Shown: positions 23,502-36,959 of the stretch, in pieces
Position numbering within the stretch: position 1 is the first letter of the stretch
Layout of the letters: each line of letters opens with the position of its first letter
Source: Agrocybe praecox
Lineage: Eukaryota; Basidiomycota; Agaricomycetes; Agaricales; Agrocybaceae
Direction: 5' to 3'
Assembly: GCA_964017145.1 (NCBI GenBank)
Contig: OZ024840.1
Coordinates: forward strand, 682,001-746,000
DNA: 64,000 nt
Translations under genes and position numbers: made by a program
The notes under the pieces: generated by a model
Told to the model about the DNA's origin: nothing
What the model saw: the letters and a program-made list of their open reading frames with translations, nothing else
The model's database searches: none

Positions 23502-25823
23502 TTATAAGCCCCCAACATTTCCACCTGCTCCATAATCCTTCAAGTGATAGAGCAAAACCTTGCCACGGGTGTTGCCAATAGCGACATATTCGCTGCGTGC
23601 GGAGAAGTCGATAGCGGTGACGTGCCCAAGGGGTGTGCTCGAAGTTGGCCAATTGCCAAAGGCCGTCAGGGAAGGAACATGCACCTACAAAGAAAATCAG
23701 GATTGAGTAAATGAGCTCTTTAGAGAGGGAACTGTGAAAGAAATGTACCAGACGCATTGAATCTTTCTTCTCCTTACTCGCCATAGCAAGGACCTGACCG
23801 TCATGGTTGAACTTGAGCGTAGACACGGGCGTCGTAAGTTGACCCAGAGCTTTCCGTAACTTCGGTTTCTCGGTTCCCGATGATGAAAAAGTATCGTCTT
23901 CTGCTGAATAACGAGGGACCGAGAAGGAATCAGAGCCGTAAACATTAACGAAACCACTTGTTGATCTAAGTGAAAGAAAATAGTAAGTTAGCATTCTTGT
24001 TAAAACATTCGAAGATGAATCATCAACCCAATAGCCATTGATCCATTGGCGCCGCCTCCGCCAGTGAAGACCCTACCAGCACCTCTGTATCCGCCTTCGT
24101 CCTTCCATTTCCTAACACATCTTCGTTGTGCAATGTCCCAAATATATACCTCAGCTTCTCCCGTCAATACAGCGACATGTTTTTCTTCGTTCACAGTACT
24201 GGCGTCGCTTCCAAGTACATCATCTGACCCACTAGAGGGAATCCACCAGAGTCCCTGGACGCCCCCACCGCCACCTCCTCCACTGGAAGAGCATTTTAAT
24301 GAGCCAATAACCTGGCCTGCGCCGCTTTTCCAATCCACAATGTGAACATTTCCCCCACGTCCAGCCACAGCTAACATCGAACCGGTATTGGGTGAAAACG
24401 CCGTGTGCAATACTGTATCCGTATTTCCGCCCCTGCCTTTGCCTCCTCCGCCACTCGTCCCTTCCGCTCTCCTTCGCCTCTTAGAATTCTTCGCAGTGTT
24501 ATTTGTAGAACTGAGTATCGTACTATCATCGAAGCCTGTTCCCCAAAGGCCTCGTCGATGCAGAGTACTGGTTCCTTGCTGTAAGTCGTAGGTGTAAAAG
24601 AATGGTCGAGGACCTGAGAGCAACATAGTGTTGCCTACAGGGTGGAAAAGGACGCTGGTGTTAGAAACGATGGGGAGAGAAGGAACGTGGAGGGTAGTTA
24701 AAAGAGGAGATAAATGACCATCAATCTAAAGAGTTTTCTTTAGTGAAAAAAGGGCGTATATTGAAGCAGTTAAGCACTCACGTTGAAAAGTCTGATCCTT
24801 CGATCAGCTGTGGCCACGGAAAGGACTGGGATGGCAGGTTTAGGGTGGAAGGATAATGCTCGAACTTCTCCGCTACCAGAACCCTGGACAGAATGGTTCG
24901 CATCGCGCACACGTTCAATCCCTAACGTTCCCTGGGGTAAGGCGACAGTCTTCCTGCCTCTTTTCTTTGATTCGACAAGTATTCCTGTGGTGGAAGAAAG
25001 TAGTTCCCTGAAACCATCACCATCCTGACGCAGTCTTTCTGAATCGTCGTCGCCACTTTCTTCATCATCAGTCTCCTTGCCCTTTTTCCCTCGAGCCTTC
25101 TTCGCCCAAGCTGGTTCTGGATTGATACGCTCGTACTGAGAGCGGAGGCGTGTTTCATATTCTCTCCCAGTGATCTCGTCTTCATTTACAGCTTGCCTAA
25201 GTTTCCGCAGACGCGTTGGGCCAGATAGAAGTGATACACGAGCAGTGGGCTCTACGTCAGCGGGGTCAATCCAAGCAGGCACTTTTGACTTGGAGGATTT
25301 GGTGGCCCTTGCAAACGAGTTTTTTGGGGAACTTTTCGATGATGTAGAGGCAGACGAGGTTGAACAATCTGAGTCGGAGTCACTACCAGAACTCGAATGT
25401 TCTGATTCGGTTTGGGAGTCAGATTCTTCTTGGGTGTGTTTTGGCACGGTCAAAGGAACACCTTCAAGAGCATTATCAACAAAGAATAGCTATAACCGTA
25501 GAGTGTCAGCCTGGAAAGCAATGAAAAGTTATTGGATGAAACGAACGGACATCTTGATCCAGGAGATGCTGCATGTCCCTTCCACCTTCGTTGGTAGCGT
25601 CGTCCATGTCTTCGTCTTCATCGTCGCTAGTATATTTCATCTTGCCCTTGCCTTTCTGTTTCGGCACGTATTTTACGCCAAACAGTAAACTTTCGAGCCT
25701 TCTTTCTTCGTCATCTTTACTTTCTTCGTCCAGAAGCAATTCAAGCCTGGCTGCCTTGTTAGACACAAGTTCTACCTCCTTGTTTTGATATGACTTCTGC
25801 TTTTTGCGTGGGTGCTTCGGCAT
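23502..25823 (-). CDS. UTP18: U3 snoRNA-associated WD40 protein Utp18
   Basis: SSU-processome subunit needed for 18S rRNA maturation in the nucleolus. Exons 25823-25551, 25489-24782, 24725-24028, 23965-23749 and 23684-23502 join to 693 codons including the stop. The N-terminus is basic and acidic (MPKHPRKKQKS; long Asp/Glu/Ser runs), typical of nucleolar proteins. WD40 blades follow: VRALSFHPKPAIPVLSVATA with DRRIRLFNIDG, AFSPNTGSMLAVAGRGGNVH, HVAVLTGEAEVYIWDI, TLKFNHDGQVLAMAS. The family C-terminal block TSSTPLGHVTAIDFSARSEY, AIGNTRGKVLLYHL ends the protein. A fungal-specific Gly-rich run interrupts one blade near 24.27 kb. Confidence 0.92.
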
Positions 25824-27880
25824 GGTATACGAGAATACTGGGATCAACGGCGGACGCGTTGAGCGGACAGAAAACTTTTAGAAATTACGTCCACGTGACG
25901 ACGCATCTTGCACGCAATCAATTCTGAGCGGAGCTTGAAACGCCTCTGGTCCTTCGAGATTTGAGTTCAACAATTGTATTGTGTTCCGCCCAACTCGAAG
26001 TCCGACAAGAAAAATAAGCCTCTCTTTGACACCTTTGCTTATGACCACTCGAAATAGAGTCTTACCTTGCGACAGCTATCGAATTTCAAACTTCAAATTG
26101 GTATGAGTCGCCCTGCCACATCGATTCTAGGTAATGTTTCGAATCCTCGCAAAATCAACGTAAAACATTTGGGCTGTCTATCGGTGACAATCACCATCTC
26201 AAAAATATTGAAGCCTGGTGGCTCGTCCAGTAGACGACGTCAAACTATATATGGATGTTTTACCTTATTCGTCGACGAGGAAGACATAACCGTGGTTCTC
26301 CCTCCAAACGCCACTTGGGTCAGCCATACCCGTACTGTCCAACGAATCCATCGCTAGAACATAGAAGACTATTTTATCCTTATCCCCTTGTCTTTTTCTG
26401 TGAAGCTCGTCCACACGTCAGTAAATTTCTCTTCTGCATCTTGGACGTGCTTCTAGGCTTATGGGAGACCTTTCTTTCGTTCTCATCGATGCCACCTGTG
26501 CTCGAGTGTATCTTTGGTGTTGCTCTCTAAAGGTCATACCTCAGGGGGTAAACTTCTCTTTGATCGACGTCGTACTGCAATTATCACACATCCTGTCTTA
26601 CAGCTGCTTTCGAACCCTAAAGATCTTTTACTTTATCCAGTTTTGCCCTTTGTTCTTTCTCATCGGAAATATGACTGCCCATGCGACATTCTTCCGGGTT
26701 TAGCTTCCTGATAACACGACTGAGGAATATATAATTTTACTTCCGCCTAGAAGAGTCATTTGAAAACCACATGGCACTTGAATCGCTCTTGTGCTTGCCT
26801 TGGGTTCTACGGAATGGGTGTAATGATCGCAGCTTTGCAGGCAATTAGTGAGCAATAGTTTCCACAAAGCCATTACCTCGTAATCTCCAAACCACTGGTT
26901 CTGCAAATAATTTATATTTTTAGGTGGATAGAATACCTTTCCGTTCTAGTCTGATGAGTTAGGTGGCGAACGACTTAGCATGGTTCTGCCCTTTCGCTTG
27001 TGCTCCAACTTTCTAGTCCTGTAACTCAATCCGCTACCCATTCTCGATGGAAGTACATGAAACTTCCCCCGACCCATCCGGTGGAAATTTTCATCACACG
27101 GCAACTACGCCTCGACTTGCCGACTTATCTACTGAAAACATCACTTTCAGCGATGGCAAATAACCTCTTCCCTACTGACATTGTCTCGCGACGCATCCTT
27201 TCCCGTCATTTGTCACCACCGTTCGGCGTCGGATCAGTCCCACGATTTCAAACTGCGTAAATACTGCCATGTCGATGAACGAAACAGGGACCCGAGTAGA
27301 GTCGTAATATGCTCTGGGATGAAGCATCAGTTTTTGGATTGGACGACATAGTGTGGGCGCTTCGTTTTTCGACTCTTGCGTTAGCGCGGTCTAGGGTTTC
27401 GGCCGACATATGTATGTTTTCAGAAAGACCGCGGGACTACTTCAGGAAACGAGTACAAAGGATAGTGAACTGACATGATTTACTGACATGATTTACAGAC
27501 TGCTCCTACAGTGTATGACACATGAAGTTTTGAAGTTCAGAAGGAATCATCGGTAGCATCGATGTATAATCAATGCTCAACTCTCGTCCATTCTATTGGT
27601 GTCACAAACCCTGCCGAAAATATGTGTTCGAATGCACCCTTTCCGCTACGCATATTCCCCTTGTACCTGATGCCGTTATAACTCATTCTGTGATCGTGAT
27701 TCCAAGTATACGAGATGGTCACCTATATGCTTCTTAAATTCTTGATCATGTACCATGTTATCGGAAGAACAGCAGGCCTTATACTAATGTCGTGAGCGCA
27801 CAACTCAGAACGGCAGTGTAATCCACTTGTCCAGATTGGTCTCATTTTACACTGACGTCAACGGCATATGCGTTGGATGG

Positions 27881-28096
27881 TCATGAGAAGATAGAGTATG
27901 TCATTCCATAGCCACGGTACCACTGATCAGATAATCTGGTATGAAATACCACCATGGGATCTCTGCTGACCGGATTTGAGGAAATTAGGCATTGATATAG
28001 TTCAATTCTCTCTCGGGTGTCGGCAAATGCGGACTGGACCGCCTTCGGCATAGTTGCACCAGTGTTGTTTTTGCGTGGGTTCCTCATCCGCCCCAT
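27881..28096 (-). CDS. Small uncharacterised ORF, 71 codons
   Basis: Starts with a true ATG (MGRMRNPRKNNTG) and has a mixed, protein-like composition (AFADTRERIELYQCL). There is no family match I know and no supporting neighbour or splice signal. It may be chance or the remnant of a longer gene; listed with low confidence only. Confidence 0.15.
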   Translation of the reverse strand: MGRMRNPRKNNTGATMPKAVQSAFADTRERIELYQCLISSNPVSRDPMVVFHTRLSDQWYRGYGMTYSIFS

Positions 28097-31000
28097 CCGT
28101 GGTTAACCATCTTCTTGATGAGGGACGTTGCTGAGACTAATAACTTATATTAGACTCTGAGGGAGAGTCCCCTCACGTTCAGTTACTTGACATCCCAATA
28201 CATTGGCACGTCCATCCGCGGACACAAACTCATCGTGGTACGAACGAAGAGGACTGCGGTAAAGGGGAATTCAAAGTCAACACTAAACAAATTTGGGATT
28301 TGGATATTTCGGCCGCTCGAACGCTTTTCATCGCAGCTTTACATCACAAGGTGCCGCGCCTCAGATCTGTGAAAGGGCAATAATATATATCATTTCAGCA
28401 CCATCGAATGCGGCTGCGGTAAAATAGGAAGTTGGGCGGCTGCTATAATGCCATAGTTGTGGAGTTGAACGGCATCAAGCATCACCACTGGAGCCCTGTT
28501 TTATCCGATAGAAGGAAGGTATACAATCCAACTTTGCATGCGCCAAAGAAAGTTATACATACGTGACACTCTGCGTTGATTGAACGGGCAGCTCGAACAG
28601 GTGAAAATGGGATTGCGGTACCGTGTGCGCAATAGGAGGCGCCGCTAGCAAGGACATACGGTAAAAACCGACATCATCATCATGCACTGCAGCTGAGGCG
28701 TTGATTTCTATTTCACCGTGTATTTTGACACATGACTACTGTGACACTCAATGAGGACGAGATCTCATGTCATTCTAGATGGTAAGGATAATGAAATACC
28801 AAACCCAAGTGAGGCAGGATTACTCACGTTGTTAACTACCATTTCTAGGAATGCTCGTGTTTATCTGGCTAAAGAAATCTTTTGGAAACCATGTGTCTTT
28901 GTGGCGGTGCCCTCCCTACTGCTCAGTCAGGTACAGCCATGAGTACGGAGTCCTTACTATGACACCCATCGGCTATCTCAATCGGGTGACCACTGGGCCA
29001 GTCTCGCACATATGTCCTAATGAAAATGTAATATATATGCTCCTCAACTTCGGTGAAATAAAGTTCTATTGACCCGTAGTCTGGGATAAATGCTCCAATT
29101 CAATTTTTGGAAAGAAATCACCGTTGCATAGCAAAGAATCGAAGTACACGACTCCATGAAAGTTCCATCCACTCATCCCCTACATGTATGTATTTACAGC
29201 ATATGTATATATCAGACAATACCAGGACAGTGAGAGTCTCCGTGCGTGTGTGTACGAGACCGATCCATTCAATTTTTTACATTTTTACAAATGGACACGG
29301 AAGTAGATACATACATTCATGCATATATACATAGAGTATACCAAAAACACGCCGGAAAGCTGGATATCTACGTAAGAATGAAATGAAATGAATGCCCAAG
29401 GGCAGGCTTCATGCTCACGAGTCACATAATTGATATGTACTACACCTGCATTCCAAAAATTTCCAGCCGATTTTGTTCCAAGTGGACGGTCGGGATCGGG
29501 GGCGTCCGTAACCCAGACTTTATTTAACGCGCCACAGCGGACTAACAGGAACGAACGGCGCGCCGCCGGTTCAGTATACTTTTCTCTTAAAAGTACCCGT
29601 GATGATGGTAATGCCAGTTCCGGCATCTAGCAGAACAAATAGATAATTCTTCCATTGTAAAATACACCACTGGAGCTATGGTATACCCGACATTCCCTCC
29701 AAAACGAAAGAACCAGGATACCTAGAAGGGAAGTGTTTCTCCAAACGGGGCTACTAAAACATAAACGTTTAAACGTATAAACCCTACTAGTCTTTGGTAT
29801 GTATTACAGACTATTAAACCAAGTTTCAAGCGGGTGCTTTGGGTACACCGGATTCTTTATGTATTCCCCTTTACTTACTACGTACTACTCTCATCAACAC
29901 ACTGCAGTTAGTATAGTACAGCATCAATACAAGGGAAATATATGGGATTACCCGAGGGAAGCTGAAGCTGAATCCGAGTTGACGTTGACCTGTGGCACCT
30001 TAGGCAGTGAGGAGCAGGGAGGCAGGAATAGTATTAAGTGTCTATAGCTATAGAAAAGTTGACCTGGATAGAAGGCTCGCAGCGTGTAAGTAAATATGCA
30101 CTACAGGGGCAAGCGTCTCCGTAGAGGCATGAGTATGATTGGTATTGTTGCGATTAAGTACGTACTGTCCCCTATCCGGGAAAAGGTAACTTGAAAGCCC
30201 GCCTTGTCATGGTCCACAGTTAAAGATATTATTTCACATGTTCAAGGGAGTCGAAACTGTCACACTTTCGTCCTCTATTCCCATTGCAGCCAGCCAGCGA
30301 AAGTGCACATCACACCCTTTTGAGTGCAAGTTGAAAGCAATCATAAGATCGAGCTTATTCATAACGGTAACTTCTAGGGACCATTTCCATTTCCATTAAT
30401 CATTGCTCATCACCCCGATGTCTGGTAGTACTAGTACTCAGCGCTGTACTATATAACTGCGCGCGGGGGTAAGGATGCACGGTCGTGACGACGTAAGTAA
30501 GTACCAAGTAAACGAGACATCTGCATCAACTACATGCGCGCGTTGCTGATCGAGAGGCCCGTAGCCCGGTCACCGCATACTCTGGGCGCCTATTTTTGGG
30601 TGGAGACGACTATGAGTGGGTCGTCTGAGAGTGCGTATCAATAAGCACTTACAGGGAGCTTGCTACTAAGCACAAATACACGAACGTAAGCTCGATTGTT
30701 CAATCAAAATTACTATATGCCTATGTAGTACGTAGGTCGAATACTTCTAAAAACAAAATTTGTACCTGTGTTCGCGTTCATCGACACCGATGATCATCTG
30801 CTGATCAAAAGAAAAGATAATCAGAAACGCATACACGCCCACTAATTGCCCATCTAGAAAAACGCCACTCCTCCTAGGTTCTTTCCTTCGCTATATTTAA
30901 TGTTAATATTGTAGGCGATACGTCGTCGCACACATGTTCGAGTAAGCGAATAAGGAGCCCGATGTACACGAGATAGGACTTTTTGGTCTTGGACGCCATT

Positions 31001-34000
31001 ATGAAATATTCTGACCAGATCCTTCCCTACAAGTCTGGTGCCTTAAACAAGTTCTTCCTGGAATGTTTTCTGTAACCTCAAAAGGTTCCATGGAAGTTGG
31101 AACGGTGAGCCTCACGATACATGATACCTGAGCTCTACTACTATTAATATCACCGCAAACCATTTGATATCCTTAAAAAGAGTCCAACGCTAAATCGATA
31201 TAGCATTTGATAATCACGAAAAATGCCCGACGTACGCCGTACACATGCTAGCAAGCATCTCATCGTACTCTACTTATTTATGGATACACGGAGTGATTCC
31301 TTCAAGACTCGAGTTGAGACAGATAAATAAAACAACTCAAACCTGATGGATAGATGGACGGACGGAAGAACCTTTGACCATCGTTTTTTACCTACTTAGG
31401 TACCGTCAACATTTGGAGACTATGAATACTTGAAGTAGTAAGATAGATGCCTTTGTCTTTCAAAATTCCAGAACAGAGCAGTGGCATGGCTTCATAGCGA
31501 CATTGGTGATATAGAGCGAGCACCCGTGTAAATGCCTTTTGATATTGATATGTAGGTCGATGGAGAACGACCTAGAGCGTTGGCGCCGCTGTTTGTAAGT
31601 GGATGAATCATGTCCGACGCCGTGAACGGAAAGCCTCTGTCAGGCAGGCCAGTCACTGGATTCATCATACTATGGTGTCTGACGAGAAAAAAAGGTAGTT
31701 ATCTCCGTGAACTTTCCTGTTCGAGAAAGTGTCGAGATATTATCGAGGCGACGGTGGAGGCTGGTTTTTGATCATGATCGTCCCATTCAGGTGCCGTCTC
31801 TGGGATTTGAAATTGGTACGCCATGTGTTTCAGCTGCCACCAAGTTAAGTTGATAATGATGAGAACGAACGGTAAGCGTTGAAATGTCAAGTGCTTGCGC
31901 AGAGTTTGAAGTGTGTATGCCATATACGGCGGGTATGCGTTTTGAACCAAGGCGTCGGTTGATTCCGGTACCACGGTCACGCTACTTCATGCAACTTCGA
32001 TTCTTTCATCACTGACAGCTCGTCAAACTTAAGCTTAAACTTCAAAAATGGTAAGTAAGAGGCGTGTGTACAGGTCCCAATGAGTGATGTCGATGAGCAC
32101 TGCACGTTGAACTCGGTGCACACTTACTATTAGCGTTGGCTTGGAGCAATTATTGGACAGTAGACGTTAGCTACATATGTATGGTCTGGGAACTTAATGA
32201 TAGTAGGGAAGCTGAAATTATCTAGTTTCTAGAATCTTCGTTATTAGGAGTGAAGGGATAGAGGGTGCCACAGTATGTACATTGGCTTTTGGTGACCCAT
32301 CCATCAGAACAGTCCCAAGAGGGCTTGTGGCTGCAGGTTGTCGGCCATCTCCGCTGATTCGCAGACCAGCCGCCTAGAGCGTAGTACGCTTATGCACTCT
32401 CATACAGTTCATTACCACCCTTCGCGGGTCTATGACATGCATATAAGTAAACTAAACATAATAAGTGAAGTGAGCTACTACCCAATCCCGCGGCGTGAAA
32501 ATTTGAAATTGAGGCGAACGAAGAAGGAAGGCGAAGTAATAGTGCTTCGACGTGTTATGTTCCGAGCGCTCCTGCGGCAGACCAAAGGGTATACATTTTA
32601 CCATAAATTTAAAGACTAGGAATAACCAGCCAAATGGGCCTTACCTGAGGTTCCCAAAGATGTGATATGGGAAGGTCATTTATAGTACATACTGGTAAAT
32701 CATCTATTAATAAATAATTCAATTCTATGAATACTACCTGAGCAGCGGCCAGCCTGCCGTCGGGTACTGAGAGCTAGTGCATCTAATGGAGGACGGCTAC
32801 TGCTTTGGGCTCCAACCCTTCGTCCGAGGGCAAAGCACTTTGATTACTTACTAAATATGCTATCCGAGTTGAGAGAACCGCCAAGATGCCTTCGTTAACA
32901 AACCGCTCAGAGACTTACATACAAATACCTATCAAGAGCCTAGAAAGCACAGTGCCTCTTGGAATTTAGGAAACGTCGAATTATCTGAAACCCGGAACTT
33001 TGAAGTAAATCTGTATGTATCCATGTAATGCCACTCACGCTCGGATACGGATAGAAACAGCGAGTTTGAGCCTGAGCATCATCGCCTCGAGATTCGAGTC
33101 CGACTTGTTGATAAAAACTGACAGGGGATGCACAAATTGACTTTTGATACCAATAACAAAGGGGTGGTCGATAATGGACTTTGGCGGGGTAGTCACCGAG
33201 CGTACGTAGGGCAATGAGCTGTCTGTATTAGAGAGTCTAGAGCCGGTGATAAGTTTACTGGAGAAGAATAATGGGTTTCTAACCAGCGCGAAGGAGCCAG
33301 CAGGTATCCGACGTCTAACATCCGTTGCAACGCGTCGTGATGCCTTCTTTTCTCCCGAAATCCTGCGCTTCATCGATGCTCGTCACCGTTGTTCTTGCTC
33401 TGACTATCGACCTTCAACTCCCCAATCATAGCTTTCCGTTAGCTTCTCTATGCATGTACCAAGTTCCGCCGCGGTTGTAAGTAAAGTCCAAAATCATCAT
33501 TTAGTCCCTCGACATCGGGTGGTCGCCCTATTGCGCTCACCAAAACAGTAATCAATAGGTATCAAATAATTAGTTAGATTCGACACGACAGGAGGTAAGG
33601 TCCCGAACGAGTTCGAATTCAGTCGCCCTAATACTAATTCGTGATCAATAGATAGAAATCGCGGCGGCGCCCACATTGTTAACCGCTGCTCGCCTAAAGA
33701 ATTCAGCATCAGTCAGTCAGGAGTTGTTGATATTGTTGTGTACAAATGTGTATGTATGTAAGGAATGCAGGCATCGCGAGAAGAAAGAATAAAAAAGACA
33801 CACAAAGCACAAACATGGTCGGGTAAGGGGTGGATACCACGTTATGTACAAAGGAGCTACGAAGAAGAAAAAAAAAAGGGGAGAGAATGTGGCCCAGGTA
33901 CGTATATAAACTTGGCTGAATCGAGTCAAGGGCAATTGATTTCCATATACGCGTGCCATATACGTGCCGCCGGGAGTACGTTCCGAGTCCGATCCTTCGT

Positions 34001-35538
34001 CCGACTAAGCACGTTTTCCGTTGTCGGCATCTAGCGGGCGTCTTTTTTTTTTTCGAATGGTCAACCTCGCCCGTCCGCTACGCTACGCTGCGACCCGAAC
34101 GTCACGGGTATGCGTACGTGTATTGAGAAACTGCCAGCAAAACGCACTGAGGTTAAAAAGAAACTCCCATGTGTCAGTCAACCCAGTTTCCCGACCCTAG
34201 TTTTCCTTTCGAACAGGCTATGCGAGTATCATTGCTGTTAGTAGTACTATAAGTGTATGTATGTATACATAGCAATTACTAGCTATAGCCTACTAGGCCG
34301 CCCAAGGAGAGCAAATCGGTCATTATCAGGAAGGGTAAGGTTAGAGGAAGGAGCGAGCCGCAGCGTAAGTACATTGGGTTAAGTATTTACGCAAGCCTCC
34401 CTTCTTCGTTCTCAGCCTCAGTCTCACTTCTCACAGCGGGTATACGGTGATCATTTGATAATTCTAGGTCAACTTCGCAAGTATGCATATTAGCATGCAT
34501 GTATGTACTTGGGGAAGAATCGATTCCGTTAATCTCAGAGTCTCACTCCAACATTTGGCAGCGGCGTATAAGATGGCCAGTAGCGTACGCCGTAAGATTC
34601 TATGTCAGTTGCGGGTTCTTGTTCGTTCTGAACGGGTTCATGATGATTGACTTAAGCTTCTGTTCTCGTTGTTCTTTTGTTCTGGTGTTTGTTTTTGTAA
34701 TTTTATTCGTCTGCATTATGATTTCCTCTTCGGACGTTATCCAATCTCTTCAAATACAATTAGGTTACTAACTTACTTAATTTTAACAGGTTACTACTGC
34801 TACTACTTACCTACGCCCCTCTTCTTAATCTAAATCTATTCGGGTTAGTGGGATTCTATACAGATAAATAAATAGTATACGAGTTATGCGGAGCGTACGC
34901 GCGCCATAAGACTTATTTCAGTTCTCTGCGCGCGCAAGTCAATACTAGTAGTGGCATACCCATCTGCCAGCGGTACACATCAAGAGGCATCATCATCACT
35001 GATCGGTCGCAGATTCCAGGAGTTCCATCATGTAACCCTAAGTGTGTGCTCATTCTCAGCACAATGGGCGAAGGCGAAACATCACGACTAGACTAAATTA
35101 TAAGTGGATCCGGTTAATTCGTGGTGATTGTGCGAGATAATCGCTTAAGTAAGGAATGGATTCTGGATGGATATGGACTTGTACCTCTGGCCCGCCTCCG
35201 CCTCGGTTAGGGTATAGGTATGTCATCCATTCTTCATACGAACGCACGCACGATTCTCCTTAAGTATGTATTTATGTCCTATTGATTACATACCTTTACT
35301 CGAGTTCAGACCCTCCCAAAGTATATCATATCACATCCCATCACGGTTCCCTATGCCCGTATGTACATGCTCTCAAGGGAAGTATAGGCAAGTATGGTAA
35401 TACCAAATCCGACTCCCGAAAAATGCAATGGCATGCTTTTGCATTCCTGCCCAATTTTACCCTGTATTAACCGAACATGATCATCTTCTCTCGGTGAGAG
35501 TCAGGTCACCATTTCCACATATTGAATGATGGCTTGTA

Positions 35539-35562
35539 ATGGATGGATGGATGGATGGATGG
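35539..35562. repeat. (ATGG)6 microsatellite
   Basis: Six perfect ATGG units in non-coding DNA, followed by a degenerate unit. Confidence 0.9.
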
Positions 35563-35906
35563 ACGGATTGGGAATTCGAAGCAGGAGCCCACTCTGCCCC
35601 TGCCTTTGCCCTTTTCCCATTCGCACTAAAAGTGGTACCGAAAAAGAATCAGAACACTCCGAATGCAAATAGCCGTATATACGTACACATAGACGTATAC
35701 ATGGGACTACTGTTGCAAGTCTTATCTTAGACCCAGTTCTAATTAGAAAGCAGTATTCTATGAGACGATTCGAGGACAGTGGCGTGACGGCGTTGGCAGT
35801 GAGATTGAGGTGAACCCATCCGACGGAACCCCGGATCTCGGTCGGGGGAAAGAAGAAGATGGCAAAAAGACGTATGTATAGCATAGAACATGTTCCCCTT
35901 ACTTGT

Positions 35907-35922
35907 GATAGATAGATAGATA
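35907..35922. repeat. (GATA)4 microsatellite
   Basis: Four perfect GATA units in the cyclin-upstream region. GATA words bind fungal GATA-type nitrogen or light regulators, but a short simple repeat is no evidence for that here. Confidence 0.7.
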
Positions 35923-36840
35923 CGATAGATGTGGGTGGGTATAAAGCTCAAATCAGAAGAAACTTGAAAGGAAGAAGGAAAGAACATACGATTGGTACTA
36001 TTTTAATGGGAAAATGCCGATCTTCCAGAGCTTTATGCGAGTATTCCTAACCTAAGATGGATGAATGGGATGCTAGCACTGACGGCTTTACAACGGGCGC
36101 TCTTGAAAACGATCAGGGATGCAACCTGGATGGAAATTGAGATGGGTTGATGAAAGGTTCACCGTTCTGCTGCTAGCTCGCTTACAAGAGCTTTCTGAGC
36201 AACAACAAGATGATCTTCCTTGCAGCAGACCCGTAGTACACGCCCAGGCTGTCCAGAGGAAACTCCATGTCAGGTCGTCACTGATAGTGATACAAGTTCT
36301 ACCGCTGCTTACACTTCAGGATCCACGAGGCCATGTCTGGTTGCGTAATTCGATTTCGCCGTTTGGTGCTGTGGGCATGATGAAGCTGTTTTGGGCAGAG
36401 TTCTACATTTAGTCCTATACCGAATGGGGATGGGGTGATCGAGTAGGCGTGAGCGTGACGGAGTTAATAAATAATATTTTTGACAGGGTTGCTTGGGGAA
36501 CATCGGCTGTTCGGAGGCCGGGAGATTGATTGGGTGGTGTCCGCGGGATTATGTAATGCCAGCGCATAACAGGGCCATCACGGTGCGCAGCACAGCAAAG
36601 CGCCATGTTTGTTTTTGCGTGAATTTGCAAAAAAAGAAAGAAAAAAAAGGGGATCGATCTGGATCTGTTAATTCTTATGATTGTCTTTCGGAACTTGTCC
36701 GTAAACGAAACTTGGCAGGTGAGCCAGGGTGAGCCCCGCGTCCGCTCCGAGCGCCGGAGTCCGTCCGTTGGGATCTCTCAGATTCTCCTGCTAATTCTGC
36801 GTAAATTTTCTAATTAATCACTACCGATAATCATACTCCT

Positions 36841-36902
36841 CCGCTCTTTTTTTGTGTCTTTTTTATTCAGTCTCTTTTCCAACTTTCTTTCTTTCTTTTC
36901 AG
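36841..36902 (+). promoter_or_regulatory. Pyrimidine tract upstream of the cyclin gene
   Basis: A nearly continuous C/T block ends in TTTCTTTCTTTTCAG about 58 bp before the cyclin ATG. It fits either a CT-rich fungal core promoter or leader element, or the 3' end of a 5'-UTR intron (the CAG acceptor follows the tract). Confidence 0.45.
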
Positions 36903-36959
36903 ACCGACGGGTCGGCACAGTCCACGCCCAGCCTCTTATAATTCTGTCTCATATATGCC

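Larger units (their letters stand above)
25824..36959. other. Gene-poor region of about 11 kb
   Basis: No gene is supported here. Short ORFs occur on both strands (for example 26255-26530 on plus) but have no recognised motif, no convincing splice continuation and often no ATG. The DNA from about 28 to 36.5 kb is rich in TAGTA, GTACGT and TATGTATG words and in small tetranucleotide repeats, and reads as non-coding. It could hold long upstream regulatory sequence of the cyclin gene, non-coding RNA, or decayed elements beyond recognition. Confidence 0.5.

Noticed and set aside
24046..24591. Proline-rich plus-strand frames opposite UTP18
   Set aside because: They are the reverse-strand shadow of the Gly/Arg-rich stretch of the UTP18 WD40 domain.
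26041..26711. Overlapping plus-strand frames next to UTP18 as a divergent gene
   Set aside because: Three frames each look partly open, but no combination of splice sites gave a continuous protein and no family was recognised.
31699..31980. 93-codon minus-strand open frame in the gene-poor region
   Set aside because: It opens with GTG; from the first ATG only about 75 codons remain, with no homology I can recognise.
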